Source: Alphaproteobacteria bacterium (GTDB lineage: Bacteria; Pseudomonadota; Alphaproteobacteria; UBA9219). Taken from it: a stretch of 64,000 bases of DNA. Each line of letters opens with the position of its first letter. Within the stretch, counting starts at the first letter, position 1. Shown in pieces: positions 38,776 to 48,702 of the stretch. Location: NCBI GenBank assembly GCA_028690155.1, contig JAQVBU010000005.1, positions 1-64,000 on the forward strand, written 5' to 3'. The position numbers and the translations under genes were made by a program. The notes beneath the pieces are model-generated. The model was not told where the DNA came from and ran no database searches. It saw only the letters and a list, made by a program, of their open reading frames with translations.

Positions 38776-40320
38776 ATGGCAAACCAGCCTGATGCCTCTC
38801 TTATGAATCGTATTGTATCTCTGTCAAAACGACGGGGGTTTGTTTTTCCGGCCTCAGAGATCTATGGAGGGTTGAACGGTTTTTGGGACTTCGGCCCGCT
38901 TGGCGTGCAGCTTAAAAACAATTTACGCGACGCATGGTGGCGCAGCATGGTCGAGTGTCCGCCGATGGGGCCCGATGGTGAGCCCTTGTCGATTGTGGGC
39001 ATTGATACGGCCTTGATCCAGCACCCGAGAACATGGGAAGCGTCGGGACATGTGGGGGGCTTTGCCGATCTTATGGTCGATTGCAAAGAGACAAAGCTTC
39101 GTTACCGCGCCGATCATGTGGCCTGCATTGAAGTTTTTTATGAAAAGGCGGGCCAGAAAAAGAGCTTGGGCCTGCTCAGCGCCTTGGAGGGTGACGAAGC
39201 CGAGGCCGCGATTACGAAAAAGGCCAAGAAGCTGATTCAGAAGGCGGGGGGCGGCGAGCTTGTTCCTTTTGATATGACCACGGCGACCCCGCTGACGTCC
39301 CTGCCCAACGAGGCCCAGACATCCGTCATCGGCCCCGATGCCGACAAGCCCGGAACGTTGACGGAACCGCGGGCCTTCAATTTGATGTTCCAGTCGTATG
39401 TCGGCGTGTTTCAAAACGACGATTCCCGCGTTTATTTGCGCCCTGAAACGGCTCAAGGCATTTTCTTGCAGTACAAAAATGTGCTCGACACCTCGCGGGT
39501 TAAGCCCCCGTTCGGCGTGGCACAGGTCGGCAAATCCTTCCGCAACGAAGTGACTCCGCGCAACTTTATTTTTCGCACGCGCGAATTCGAGCAGATGGAA
39601 ATGGAATTCTTTGTTCCCCCCGAAGACGGTATGAAATGGTATGAGTTTTGGGTGGCCGAGCGCATGCGCTGGTGGCAAGAACAGGGTGTCAGCGGCAACA
39701 ACCTTTACCGCCATGAGATCGCGGAAGCGGATCGGTCGTTCTATTCGGCGGCGACGTCAGATATCGAATATCGTTATCCGTTTACCGCCCCCGGATTCGG
39801 CGAGTTGGAGGGTGTGGCCTATCGTACGGACTATGATTTGACGCAGCACCAGAAGTTCAGCAAGGTCAAGATGGAATACATCGACCAAGAGAACAAGACG
39901 CGTTACATCCCCCATGTGATTGAACCGGCCAGCGGTTTGACTCGCGGCGTTCTGGTGCTTCTGTGCGAGGCTTACCAATACGACGAAAGTCGCCCCTCGC
40001 CCGAATGGCTCAAGATCAAGCCCTCATTGGCGCCGATAAAGGCGGGCATTTTCCCGCTCGTCAACAAGGATGGTATGCCCGAGATAGCCGAAAAGCTTTT
40101 TTTGGATTTGCGGCAGAAGCTTATCTGTCAATTCGATGCCAAGCAAAGCATCGGCAAACGCTATGCCCGTATGGACGAAGCGGGTACGCCTTTCTGTATC
40201 ACCATAGACGGCGATACCTTGAAAGACCAAAACGTCACCGTCCGCAATCGCGATACAGCTCAACAAGAGCGTGTCGCTCTTGATCAAGTCCAGTCTTATC
40301 TTTTAACAAAACTCGCCTAA
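38776..40320 (+). CDS. glyQS: Glycyl-tRNA synthetase, single-chain (alpha2) type
   Basis: This 514-residue class II synthetase charges tRNA-Gly. The N terminus RRGFVFPASEIYGGLNGFWD and the motif-2 region VGKSFRNEVTPRNFIFRTRE belong to the homodimeric GlyRS of Gram-positives, archaea and eukaryotes. Motif 3 is ASGLTRGVLVLL and the C-terminal anticodon-binding domain is present. Most alphaproteobacteria instead use the unrelated tetrameric GlyQ plus GlyS. Here the single gene stands 15 bases before ppdK. Replacement by gene transfer is a reasonable inference. The gene contains a low-complexity Lys/Ala-rich insert near 140-165. Confidence 0.93.
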   Translation: MANQPDASLMNRIVSLSKRRGFVFPASEIYGGLNGFWDFGPLGVQLKNNLRDAWWRSMVECPPMGPDGEPLSIVGIDTALIQHPRTWEASGHVGGFADLMVDCKETKLRYRADHVACIEVFYEKAGQKKSLGLLSALEGDEAEAAITKKAKKLIQKAGGGELVPFDMTTATPLTSLPNEAQTSVIGPDADKPGTLTEPRAFNLMFQSYVGVFQNDDSRVYLRPETAQGIFLQYKNVLDTSRVKPPFGVAQVGKSFRNEVTPRNFIFRTREFEQMEMEFFVPPEDGMKWYEFWVAERMRWWQEQGVSGNNLYRHEIAEADRSFYSAATSDIEYRYPFTAPGFGELEGVAYRTDYDLTQHQKFSKVKMEYIDQENKTRYIPHVIEPASGLTRGVLVLLCEAYQYDESRPSPEWLKIKPSLAPIKAGIFPLVNKDGMPEIAEKLFLDLRQKLICQFDAKQSIGKRYARMDEAGTPFCITIDGDTLKDQNVTVRNRDTAQQERVALDQVQSYLLTKLA

Positions 40321-40335
40321 GGAGACTTTAACATT

Positions 40336-43029
40336 ATGACAGCTCATAAATGGGTTTATAGCTTCGGAGACGGTAAGGCCGAAGGTCGCGCCGATATGCG
40401 GAACTTGTTAGGTGGAAAAGGCGCGGGGTTGGCGGAAATGTCGAACCTTGGGTTGCCGGTGCCCCCGGGCTTTACGGCGACGACGGAGGTATGTACATAT
40501 TATTATTCGAATACAAATACTTATCCTGAAGAATTAAAGGAACAGGTTAGCAAAGCGTTGGCGCAAGTTGAAGCGCTTGCCGGCGCCAAATTTGGCGATA
40601 CGCAAAATCCTCTTCTTGTTTCCGTTCGTTCGGGCGCCCGCGCATCGATGCCGGGGATGATGGATACGGTTCTTAACCTTGGCCTGAACAAGGAAACGGT
40701 GGAAGGCTTGAAAACGCGGAGCGGAGATCCGCGTTTTGCTTATGACAGCTATCGCCGTTTTATTCAGATGTACAGCAACGTCGTTCTCGGCATGGAGCAC
40801 CACATGTTCGAGGAAGTGATTGAGGATGTGAAGCGCGCCAAGAGCTATGAGCAAGACACGCAGTTGACGGCCGAAGATTGGAAGGACGTAATCGAGTCCT
40901 ATCTTGAAATCGTCGAAAAGGATCAAGGCAAGCCCTTCCCTCAAGACGTTCAGGAACAGTTGTGGGGCGCGATTGGCGCCGTGTTCGGTTCGTGGATGAA
41001 CCCGCGCGCGATTACGTACCGTAAATTGAACGACATTCCCAATGATTGGGGTACGGCCGTGAACGTTCAGGCGATGGTGTTCGGCAACTGTGGCGACGAT
41101 TGCTGCACGGGTGTGGCCTTTACGCGCAACCCTTCCACGGGCGAAAATGCGTTCTATGGGGAATATCTTGTCAACGCGCAAGGCGAAGACGTCGTGGCCG
41201 GGATCCGTACGCCGCAGAACATCACCATCAAGGGCAAGGAGCAGCAAGGGTCCAAGCTTCCCGCCATGGAAGAGGTTATGGGGGCTGTTTTCGCTCAGTT
41301 GAACGATGTTCGCCTGAAGCTCGAGAAGCACTACCGCGATATGCAAGACATCGAGTTTACGGTCCAGCACGGCAAGCTTTACATGCTTCAGACCCGTACA
41401 GGAAAAAGAACGGCTCAAGCGGCCATGAAGATTGCTGTCGATCTGGTTCAAGAGAAGATGATTGATGAACGTGAGGCGGTTAAACGCATCGATCCGAAGT
41501 CGTTGGACCAGCTTCTGCATCCGACACTCGATCCCAAGGCCGAGAAGACGGTTGTGGCCAAGGGGCTTCCGGCTTCGCCGGGGGCGGCGTCAGGCCTTGT
41601 GGTCTTCAGCGCCGACGAAGCGGAAGAACGTACGGCGGCAGGAGATAAGGTTATTCTGTGTCGTATCGAAACAAGCCCCGAAGACATTCACGGCATGCAT
41701 GCGGCTCAAGGCATCGTGACCAGCCGCGGCGGTATGACCAGCCACGCCGCCGTTGTGGCGCGTGGCATGGGACGCGCCTGTGTGGCCGGAGCCGGAGCGT
41801 TGCATATGGACTATGCCAAGCAGCAGATGACCGTCAAAGACTTGGTGATCAAGAAAGGCGACGTCATTACAATCGATGGCTCGACCGGCGAGGTGATGCT
41901 GGGTGAAATCTCGACCGTTCGTCCTGAGTTGTCAGGTGACTTCGCGACGTTGATGGGCTGGGCAGACAAGATTCGGCGTTTGCGCGTCCGCGCGAACGCG
42001 GAAACGCCTTTGGATGCCGATATGGCGCGCAAGTTTGGGGCCGAGGGTATCGGTCTGTGCCGAACCGAACATATGTTCTTCGATGCCGATCGCATCACGT
42101 CGATGCGCGAAATGATCATAGCGGACGATGAACAAGGTCGCCGCGCGGCGCTGGCCAAGTTGGAACCGATGCAGAAGAAGGACTTTGTCGATCTGTTCTC
42201 GATTATGGACGGGTTGCCGGTGACCATCCGGCTTTTGGATCCGCCATTACATGAGTTTCTTCCGAACAAGGAAGAGGAAATCGAGGCCGTGGCCAAGGCC
42301 GCGGGCGTATCGGCGGACAAAGTTCGCAGGCGGACCCATCAACTGCATGAAGCAAACCCCATGCTGGGACATCGCGGATGTCGGTTGGGCATTTCGTATC
42401 CCGAAATTTACGAGATGCAGGCGCGGGCGATTTTCTTGGCGGCGATCGATAGGATCAAGGCCGGGAAACCCGTGGTGCCTGAAGTCATGATCCCTCTTAT
42501 CGCCACGAAGAAAGAGTTCGATATTTTGAAGGCGCTGATCGACCGCGTGGCGGGAGAGATCTCGCGCCAAGAGAAGGTCGAGCTTAAGTATAGCGTCGGC
42601 ACGATGATCGAGTTGCCGCGTGCGGCGTTGCGTGCAGGCGAAGTGGCCGAGTCGGCCGAATTCTTTAGCTTTGGCACGAACGACCTGACACAAACGACGT
42701 TTGGCTTAAGCCGCGACGATGCCGGGACGTTCTTGCCCGATTACTACAAGGCAAATGTTTTTGAGCAAGATCCCTTTGCCACCATCGACCAAGACGGCGT
42801 GGGCGAGCTGATCCGTATGGCGGCCGAACGCGGCCGTGCGACGCGTCCGGATATCAAGCTGGGTATCTGCGGTGAACACGGCGGCGACCCGGCATCGGTG
42901 AAGTTCTGTCATCGGACGGGGCTGAATTACGTATCCTGTTCGCCTTACCGTGTGCCGATTGCGCGGCTTGCGGCGGCTCAGGCGGCGGTCGAGGAAGACG
43001 ACTGCAAGGGCTGTAAAGCGGTGGCCTAA
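40336..43029 (+). CDS. ppdK: Pyruvate, phosphate dikinase
   Basis: This 897-residue cytoplasmic enzyme interconverts pyruvate, ATP and phosphate with PEP, AMP and pyrophosphate. The N-terminal ATP-grasp domain (GGKGAGLAEMSNLGLPVPPG) is followed by the swivelling phosphohistidine domain, with the catalytic His in SRGGMTSHAAVVARGMG. The C-terminal PEP-binding barrel has MLGHRGCRLGI and the active-site Cys in GICGEHGGD. It lies 15 bases after the GlyRS gene with GGAG between, so they form one operon. It ends at a strong terminator. With PFOR and AckA it fits pyrophosphate-linked glycolysis or gluconeogenesis. Confidence 0.97.
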   Translation: MTAHKWVYSFGDGKAEGRADMRNLLGGKGAGLAEMSNLGLPVPPGFTATTEVCTYYYSNTNTYPEELKEQVSKALAQVEALAGAKFGDTQNPLLVSVRSGARASMPGMMDTVLNLGLNKETVEGLKTRSGDPRFAYDSYRRFIQMYSNVVLGMEHHMFEEVIEDVKRAKSYEQDTQLTAEDWKDVIESYLEIVEKDQGKPFPQDVQEQLWGAIGAVFGSWMNPRAITYRKLNDIPNDWGTAVNVQAMVFGNCGDDCCTGVAFTRNPSTGENAFYGEYLVNAQGEDVVAGIRTPQNITIKGKEQQGSKLPAMEEVMGAVFAQLNDVRLKLEKHYRDMQDIEFTVQHGKLYMLQTRTGKRTAQAAMKIAVDLVQEKMIDEREAVKRIDPKSLDQLLHPTLDPKAEKTVVAKGLPASPGAASGLVVFSADEAEERTAAGDKVILCRIETSPEDIHGMHAAQGIVTSRGGMTSHAAVVARGMGRACVAGAGALHMDYAKQQMTVKDLVIKKGDVITIDGSTGEVMLGEISTVRPELSGDFATLMGWADKIRRLRVRANAETPLDADMARKFGAEGIGLCRTEHMFFDADRITSMREMIIADDEQGRRAALAKLEPMQKKDFVDLFSIMDGLPVTIRLLDPPLHEFLPNKEEEIEAVAKAAGVSADKVRRRTHQLHEANPMLGHRGCRLGISYPEIYEMQARAIFLAAIDRIKAGKPVVPEVMIPLIATKKEFDILKALIDRVAGEISRQEKVELKYSVGTMIELPRAALRAGEVAESAEFFSFGTNDLTQTTFGLSRDDAGTFLPDYYKANVFEQDPFATIDQDGVGELIRMAAERGRATRPDIKLGICGEHGGDPASVKFCHRTGLNYVSCSPYRVPIARLAAAQAAVEEDDCKGCKAVA

Positions 43030-43047
43030 CGCTGGTGGTGATGAACT

Positions 43048-43085
43048 AAGGGCCGCAGTCAATCAATCGGCTGCGGCCTTTTTTA
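43048..43085 (+). terminator. Rho-independent terminator after ppdK
   Basis: GGCCGCAG at 43051-43058 pairs with CTGCGGCC at 43071-43078, followed by TTTTTT. It lies 21 bases after the ppdK stop and reaches into the stop codon of convergent dgt, so it probably serves ppdK mainly. Confidence 0.9.
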
Positions 43086-44261
43086 AATGTGAATGTCCGA
43101 ATTGAAAATTCTTCTGTATTCGCGCACAGCAAAACGATCCGTCATGCCGGCGATATAGTCGGCAATTATGCGTGCCTTGACGTCGTCATCGGCGGATTCT
43201 TTAACTGCATTTGCCCACGACATGGGAAGTCGATCCGGAACCTCCCAATAACAGACAAAAAGTTTATTCACGATCATGCGGGCCTTGTCGCACACTTCGT
43301 TTACGTTTTCATGCCGGTACATGTGGGTGTGCAAGAATTGATGTATAATGTCGATGTTTTTGATCATTGCGTCGCTGAACGTCACCACGGAACGTCCGGC
43401 GTGGCGAATGTCCTCGGCCGATTGTGGCTGCATCTCGGCCAAGATCTTTTGCGTCGTGTTAATGACATCGTTGACGAGAACGCCGATAACATCTCGGACA
43501 GCCTCGTAAATTAAGCGCTGTCGTTCGACTGAAGTATAACGTTCCTTGATTTCCTTGAGCGAGGGGCCGAACAACGGAAGCTCGCCAAGCTCCTCCAATG
43601 TAAAAAACTTGGCGTAATGACCATCATCGGCGTCGTGCGTGTTATAGGCAATATCGTCCGATAAGGCGGCAATTTGAGCTTCGGCGGCAGCATGGCTTTC
43701 AAGCTCCAAATCCCATTTTTTACTAAACGCGTGGATCGTTGGGAGGTTCATATCATGCAATAAGGGGCCGTTGTGCTTGGCCACGCCTTCCAACATTTCC
43801 CATGTCAGATTTAAACCATCGAAGCGCGCGTAACGGTTTTCAAGCGTTGTGAGAATGCGGAATGTTTGTTCGTTATGATTGAATCCGCCGAACCCCTTCA
43901 TGGCGCGGTCCAGCCCATCTTCGCCGGCATGCCCAAAGCACGTGTGGCCAAGGTCGTGTGCGAGGGCGATGGCTTCGGTCAAATCTTCGTCAAGGCCAAG
44001 AACACGGCTGATTGACCGGGCGATTTGCGCGACTTCCAAGGAATGGGTCAACCGCGTTCTGTAATAGTCGCCTTCACTTTCGATGAAAACCTGCGTTTTG
44101 TTGCGCATTTTTCGAAAAGCGTGGGAATGGATAATACGGTCCTTGTCGCGCTGGAATGGCGTACGCGACGCGCTGGGCAGTTCCGGGACAAGCCGTCCGC
44201 GAGACTGGGAGGCCTTGGTCGCATAAGGGGCTAGCCCGCTTTCCTGATTGATCATGTTCAT
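43083..44261 (-). CDS. dgt: Deoxyguanosinetriphosphate triphosphohydrolase-like protein
   Basis: This 392-residue HD-domain enzyme of the dNTPase family splits dNTPs to nucleosides and triphosphate. The metal ligands are in RTRLTHSLEV (His), LAHDLGHTCFGHAGE (His-Asp) and a later SDDIAYNTHD (Asp). The N-terminal SRGRLVPELPSASRTPFQRD is typical of the short dGTPase-like proteins of alphaproteobacteria. It follows mnmA by 22 bases on the same strand. It is the last gene of a run that starts with two unknown genes and map. Confidence 0.93.
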   Translation of the reverse strand: MNMINQESGLAPYATKASQSRGRLVPELPSASRTPFQRDKDRIIHSHAFRKMRNKTQVFIESEGDYYRTRLTHSLEVAQIARSISRVLGLDEDLTEAIALAHDLGHTCFGHAGEDGLDRAMKGFGGFNHNEQTFRILTTLENRYARFDGLNLTWEMLEGVAKHNGPLLHDMNLPTIHAFSKKWDLELESHAAAEAQIAALSDDIAYNTHDADDGHYAKFFTLEELGELPLFGPSLKEIKERYTSVERQRLIYEAVRDVIGVLVNDVINTTQKILAEMQPQSAEDIRHAGRSVVTFSDAMIKNIDIIHQFLHTHMYRHENVNEVCDKARMIVNKLFVCYWEVPDRLPMSWANAVKESADDDVKARIIADYIAGMTDRFAVREYRRIFNSDIHI

Positions 44262-44283
44262 GAAGATAACGTTAGCATGTCGT

Positions 44284-45327
44284 CTAAGGAGGCGAAAGGG
44301 ACGAGATCCATCCCCCGCCTAAGAGCCTAGAGCCATGGTAAATTACTCCGGCCTGTCCCGGGGCCGCACCCAACGTTGGTTCGGCCAGAACGAGTCGGCC
44401 ATTCTTATAAAACGTCGCTTTTTGCGGCGGTTGGGTCGAACGTAGCTTAACGGTTACGGCAAGACCTGTTTCCGGCACGTCCTCGCCGATCCAGTTTATA
44501 TCGCGCAGAAAAACTTCTCGTTGAGCCAAAGCAGACCGTGGCCCGATGACGACGCGATTACTTTTGGCGTCGAGGCGCAAGACATAAAGCGGTTTGTTCT
44601 GTTCACCCACTCGGTTCGACAGGTTAATGCCCCGTCTTTGCCCGATGGTGAAATGGATTAAGCCCTCGTGGCGGCCCAGAACGTTCCCCTGTTCGTCCAC
44701 GATGTCCCCCGGACGGACGCTTTCGGGCCGAAGCGTTGCGACGATAGAGGCATAATCCCCGTTTGGCACAAAACAGATGTCTTGGCTGTCCGGCTTGTCC
44801 GATACGGGAAGCTGGAATTTTTTTGCAAGATCCCGCGTTTGAGCTTTATTCTCGAACGAGCCCAAGGGAAAGCGCAGAAAAGAAAGCTGATCGCGTGTCG
44901 TCTGGAATAAAAAATAGCTTTGGTCGCGGGTTTGGTCGGCTCCCTTATGGAGCTGGATTCCTGAAGGCGTCTCAACCCGTTGTGCATAATGACCCGTAGC
45001 CAAGGCTTCGGCACCAAGGCTTTTTGCGCGATCCATCAACAAGCCGAATTTGATCTTTTGATTGCATAGGGCGCAAGGCAAAGGCGTCTCGCCTCGCGCA
45101 TAGCTGTCGGCAAAGGGGGCAATAACGTTTTTTGAAAAGGTCTCGCGGCCATCAAGGCTATAAAGCTTTATTCCAAGTGCGTCGGCGACCTTTTGCGAGT
45201 CCGGGAAAGGATCCACGCGTTCGCACAAACGAAGCGTTATGCCGAAAACATCATGCCCCTGCGCTTTCAAAAGGGCGGCTGCGACCGAACTGTCCACGCC
45301 GCCCGACATGGCGACCGCAAGACGCAT
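44284..45327 (-). CDS. mnmA: tRNA-specific 2-thiouridylase MnmA
   Basis: This 347-residue enzyme thiolates U34 of tRNA-Glu, Gln and Lys. The PP-loop SGGVDSS is at about 8-14, the catalytic cysteines are in PLPCALCNQKIKFG and DSQDICFVPNGDY, and the C-terminal beta-barrel has IHFTIGQRRGI. The ATG at 45327 is preceded by GGAG at 7 bases; a TTG two codons earlier is less likely. Only two bases separate it from the map stop, so both are translated from one message. Confidence 0.96.
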   Translation of the reverse strand: MRLAVAMSGGVDSSVAAALLKAQGHDVFGITLRLCERVDPFPDSQKVADALGIKLYSLDGRETFSKNVIAPFADSYARGETPLPCALCNQKIKFGLLMDRAKSLGAEALATGHYAQRVETPSGIQLHKGADQTRDQSYFLFQTTRDQLSFLRFPLGSFENKAQTRDLAKKFQLPVSDKPDSQDICFVPNGDYASIVATLRPESVRPGDIVDEQGNVLGRHEGLIHFTIGQRRGINLSNRVGEQNKPLYVLRLDAKSNRVVIGPRSALAQREVFLRDINWIGEDVPETGLAVTVKLRSTQPPQKATFYKNGRLVLAEPTLGAAPGQAGVIYHGSRLLGGGWISSLSPP

Positions 45328-45329
45328 CG

Positions 45330-46154
45330 TCAAACTCCGTAAGGCGGAAGGTTAAAGCCCTTCGGCGAAAGCGTGAAAATTTCGACGCCCGTGTCCGTCA
45401 CGCCGATCGTATGTTCAAACTGCGCCGACAGAGATTGGTCACGCGTGACGGCGGTCCACCCGTTGCTTTGCAAGACTTTGACGCCGTATTTTCCCGCGTT
45501 GATCATCGGCTCGATGGTAAAAATCATGCCCTTTTTCAAAACGAGCCCCGTGCCCGGCTTGCCAAAATGGAGGACGGACGGTTGGCAATGAAAAACTTGG
45601 CCCGTCCCGTGGCCGCAGAAATCGCGCACCACCGAAAAGCCCGCGGCTTCGGCGTGCTTTTGAATGACAGCGCCGATATCGCCCAACGTCGCGCCTGGCC
45701 TGACTTTTTCAATTCCAAGCATCATGCATTCATACGTGACATCCACAAGGCGACGGGCCTTGATGCTGATTTTATCGCCGACAAGGTACATCCGGCTCGA
45801 GTCGCCATGCCATCCGTCGATCTTGGGTGTGACGTCGATATTGACGATGTCCCCTTCTTGAAGTCTCTTGTCGTCCGGAATTCCGTGACAAACAACATGG
45901 TTGACCGATATGCACGTCGATTTTGGATAACCGCGGTATCCAAGCGGTGCAGACACGCCGCCATGGGCCAGCGTAAAATCCGCACACAGCGCATCCAAAT
46001 CTTCCGTACGGGCGCCGGGGACGACGTAAGGCGTAATATAATCCAGAATTTCGGCTGCCAGACGTCCGGCCTTGCGCATGTGCGCAAAATCTTCCTCATC
46101 GTGGAGATGGATGATTCCATCTTCCTCTTTTTCACACATATCTTGTTCGTCCAT
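45330..46154 (-). CDS. map: Methionine aminopeptidase, type I
   Basis: This 274-residue enzyme removes N-terminal methionine from new proteins. Metal ligands are visible as Asp in GDIVNIDVTPKIDGWHGDSS (two), His in GHGTGQVFHCQP, Glu in FTIEPMI and Glu in SAQFEHTIGVT. The substrate-side His lies in SVNHVVCHGIP. It is a little longer than E. coli Map because of an acidic N-terminal tail. The ATG forms a one-base TAATG overlap with the preceding unknown gene. Confidence 0.96.
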   Translation of the reverse strand: MDEQDMCEKEEDGIIHLHDEEDFAHMRKAGRLAAEILDYITPYVVPGARTEDLDALCADFTLAHGGVSAPLGYRGYPKSTCISVNHVVCHGIPDDKRLQEGDIVNIDVTPKIDGWHGDSSRMYLVGDKISIKARRLVDVTYECMMLGIEKVRPGATLGDIGAVIQKHAEAAGFSVVRDFCGHGTGQVFHCQPSVLHFGKPGTGLVLKKGMIFTIEPMINAGKYGVKVLQSNGWTAVTRDQSLSAQFEHTIGVTDTGVEIFTLSPKGFNLPPYGV

Positions 46155-46846
46155 TACATTGAACCGCCAGGCTTGAAATTGACCTGGATTCCCATCCTTT
46201 CCATTTTGGCCATGTTGGTTGCCAGCCCGTGCTGAAGCGACGAGGCAAGCATAGCCTGACCGTATTCGGTGGGCGCTCTGTTTGACGACGTTTTTTCGGC
46301 CAAAAGCAAGTTATAAAGAATGCCCGGAAGACCGCCATCTTTAACTTCCCCGCTGCGAATGCCTTCGTCTTGTCGCGCCTTCGGCCCCCAAAAGAGTTCG
46401 GTAACCCGAATATCCGAAGATCCTTTTTTCTTTTTGCGTATGGGCAGGCCGGTATCAGGATCGATGTTGTCTTCTTCCTCCCCCGAACCGTCGGGCCACT
46501 TGCAATCCTGCCAATCGACCCCCAGGAAGCTTTGAATTGCCGAGGACATAAACGGCAGATTTGCCAGAAGTTCCCGAAACATGGATGCCGCAGAATAAAT
46601 CGCCTCTTCTTCGAGTTTGTGAACCGTCTCTTTCTGCTCATCCGTTTTCATGCCTTTGCGGGCTTCCATAACGGGTTTCATACAATTTTCTTTGAGCCGG
46701 ACAGCCCATTCTTTGGCTTGTTCGCCGCGTTCGATCTCGCCGTTTTCAGAATACAGCTCTCCCATTGTGTGGAGCCGTTTGACGAGGCATTCCGACCAAT
46801 ACCACCAGTCGTTAAAAGGTGCCCTTTGTGAATAGGTTTGAGCCAT
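46154..46846 (-). CDS. Unknown protein, paralogue of the next upstream gene
   Basis: This 230-residue soluble protein is one I do not recognise. Two stretches match the protein encoded at 46942-47544: a helix with MFRELLANLPFMSSAIQSFL against LFVDALKALPGLSSDMQKLL, and GGLPGILYNLL against GRLPAVLADLL. A Lys-rich acidic loop (GEEEDNIDPDTG then RKKKKG) lies mid-protein. No signal peptide, membrane segment or catalytic motif is seen. The TAATG overlap with map means tight co-translation. Confidence 0.75.
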   Translation of the reverse strand: MAQTYSQRAPFNDWWYWSECLVKRLHTMGELYSENGEIERGEQAKEWAVRLKENCMKPVMEARKGMKTDEQKETVHKLEEEAIYSAASMFRELLANLPFMSSAIQSFLGVDWQDCKWPDGSGEEEDNIDPDTGLPIRKKKKGSSDIRVTELFWGPKARQDEGIRSGEVKDGGLPGILYNLLLAEKTSSNRAPTEYGQAMLASSLQHGLATNMAKMERMGIQVNFKPGGSM

Positions 46847-46941
46847 GGTCTTTTCCCATTGGTTTCACGAGACGTTGTTTGAAAGGGTATGGAAAAATCC
46901 TAGCATAAACAAGGATTTTTCGAAATTTTTGTCAAAACGGG

Positions 46942-47544
46942 TCAATCAACCCGACCTGCCGTGCGTAAAAAAGCGCTGTTTTGTTGAACCCAGCGTAAAC
47001 TTCCTTCGATATCGTGACGGCTGGGCGTTTCTCCATCCGAAGTTCTTGGCAACCGGACGTCCCCCATATCTTCGCGGTCCAGTAAATCTGCCAATACGGC
47101 GGGCAACCGCCCGTGTTCCGGATAGCCGCTTCCGATGCCCTTCTCTTCCTCGTTGTCGCCAAAAAAGAGGCATTCAGCGATTTTCGACGTGAACTCCTTC
47201 ATCCAAGGCGATCTTAACAACTTTTGCATATCCGAGGACAACCCAGGAAGGGCTTTAAGCGCGTCAACAAACAACAGATTGAACTCTTTTACAATTTTCT
47301 CATCACGCGCTTCTGTCCGGGCAACAACCACTTCCGGCGCATCGGTTTCGTCTAAAAGAGAATGAAGCTTTTGAAGAAGCTTAATAACTTGTTCCGTTTT
47401 TTGCTGCCGTTCGATTTCTGACATAAAAACGTCGGTGTTGTGTTTGTAAACATGAACACATTCGGTTAAACGCATGGCCAATGAATCGGCCGCACTGGCC
47501 CATTCATTCAGGCTTGGTTTTAAGCGTTCTTGTCCTTGTTTCAT
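46942..47544 (-). CDS. Unknown protein, paralogue of the next downstream gene
   Basis: This 200-residue soluble, mostly helical protein has no family I can name. It shares the two segments described for the 46154-46846 gene, in the same order and at similar spacing, so the pair is an old tandem duplication. The ATG at 47544 is about 10 bases after GAGGG; a TTG three codons earlier sits right against that site and is unlikely. It lies 95 bases upstream of its paralogue and 78 bases after aroC. Confidence 0.72.
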   Translation of the reverse strand: MKQGQERLKPSLNEWASAADSLAMRLTECVHVYKHNTDVFMSEIERQQKTEQVIKLLQKLHSLLDETDAPEVVVARTEARDEKIVKEFNLLFVDALKALPGLSSDMQKLLRSPWMKEFTSKIAECLFFGDNEEEKGIGSGYPEHGRLPAVLADLLDREDMGDVRLPRTSDGETPSRHDIEGSLRWVQQNSAFLRTAGRVD

Positions 47545-47622
47545 GCCACGCAAGCCCTCATAGAATCCCTCTTTTTATATTATATAATACGGCTGAACGT
47601 TTTGTAAACCATAGGGAGAAGG

Positions 47623-48702
47623 TTAAAGTCGAACCGAAAGAGCCCTGTGGCGCAATAAAGCATCGGCAAGGACGCAGGCCACCATGGCTTCGCCTACGGG
47701 AACGGCCCTTGGGCCAATGCAGGGGTCATGACGGCCTTTTGTGGAGAGGTCGATTTCAGCTCCCTTGGTCGTGATCGTGCGCAAAGGCGAAAGAATGGAT
47801 GGGGTTGGCTTAACGGCAAAGCGGGCCACAATATTTTGTCCCGTCGAGATGCCTCCCAAGATTCCCCCGGCATTATTGGTTAAAAACTCAGGAACGCCAG
47901 CCTGCCCTTGGCGCATTTCGTCGGCGTTTTCCTCGCCGGTCATTATGGCGGCGGCAAAACCCGCCCCTATTTCAACGGCTTTGACGGCATTGATCGACAT
48001 TAACGCGCCGGCAATTCCGGCATCCAGCTTGTCATAGACCGGGTCGCCGAGGCCCGCCGGAACGCCTTCGGCTACGATTTCGACGACCGCGCCGATGGAC
48101 GAGCCCTTTTTGCGTATGTCCTCCACATAGTCTTCCCAGACCGGAACCATGGCGGCATCCGGACATAAAAACGGGTTGGCGGCGACTTCGGCCCAGTTCC
48201 AACGCTCGCGGTGGATTTTATGCGGACCGATTTGGACGGTCGCGCCGCGTATCGTGATTTTGGGACCGAGTATGTTACGCGCGACGGCTCCGGCGGCGAC
48301 ACGACAAGCCGTTTCCCGGCCCGAGGCACGACCGCCGCCTCGATAATCGCGCAGGCCATACTTTGCCCAAAGCGTGTAATCGGCATGCGCGGGGCGAAAG
48401 ACATCTTTGATCGCCTCATAGTCTTTCGAGCGTGTGTCCGCATTCTCGATCATCAGGCTTATGGGCGTGCCCGTCGTCTTCCCCTCGAAAACGCCCGATA
48501 GGATCTTGACCGCGTCGGCTTCCTGCCTCTGCGTGGCAAAGCGCGATTGTCCGGGTTTGCGTTTATCCAGCCATGGCTGGATGTCCTCTTCGCTTAGAGG
48601 CAGTTGGGGCGGGCAGCCATCGATCACAACGCCAATAGCGGGGCCGTGGCTTTCACCCCATGTGGTAAAGCGGAAAAGCGATCCGAAACTGTTTGAGGCC
48701 AT
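47623..48702 (-). CDS. aroC: Chorismate synthase
   Basis: This 359-residue FMN-dependent enzyme converts EPSP to chorismate, the branch point for tryptophan, phenylalanine, tyrosine and folate. The three family signatures are present: [19 protein letters not shown] near the N terminus, [20 protein letters not shown] in the middle, and SGRHDP-type [20 protein letters not shown] at the C terminus. The ATG at 48702 follows AAGGGG; the open frame before it lacks any family similarity. It feeds the PhzE/TrpEG-like and TrpAB enzymes in this window. Confidence 0.96.
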   Translation of the reverse strand: MASNSFGSLFRFTTWGESHGPAIGVVIDGCPPQLPLSEEDIQPWLDKRKPGQSRFATQRQEADAVKILSGVFEGKTTGTPISLMIENADTRSKDYEAIKDVFRPAHADYTLWAKYGLRDYRGGGRASGRETACRVAAGAVARNILGPKITIRGATVQIGPHKIHRERWNWAEVAANPFLCPDAAMVPVWEDYVEDIRKKGSSIGAVVEIVAEGVPAGLGDPVYDKLDAGIAGALMSINAVKAVEIGAGFAAAIMTGEENADEMRQGQAGVPEFLTNNAGGILGGISTGQNIVARFAVKPTPSILSPLRTITTKGAEIDLSTKGRHDPCIGPRAVPVGEAMVACVLADALLRHRALSVRL

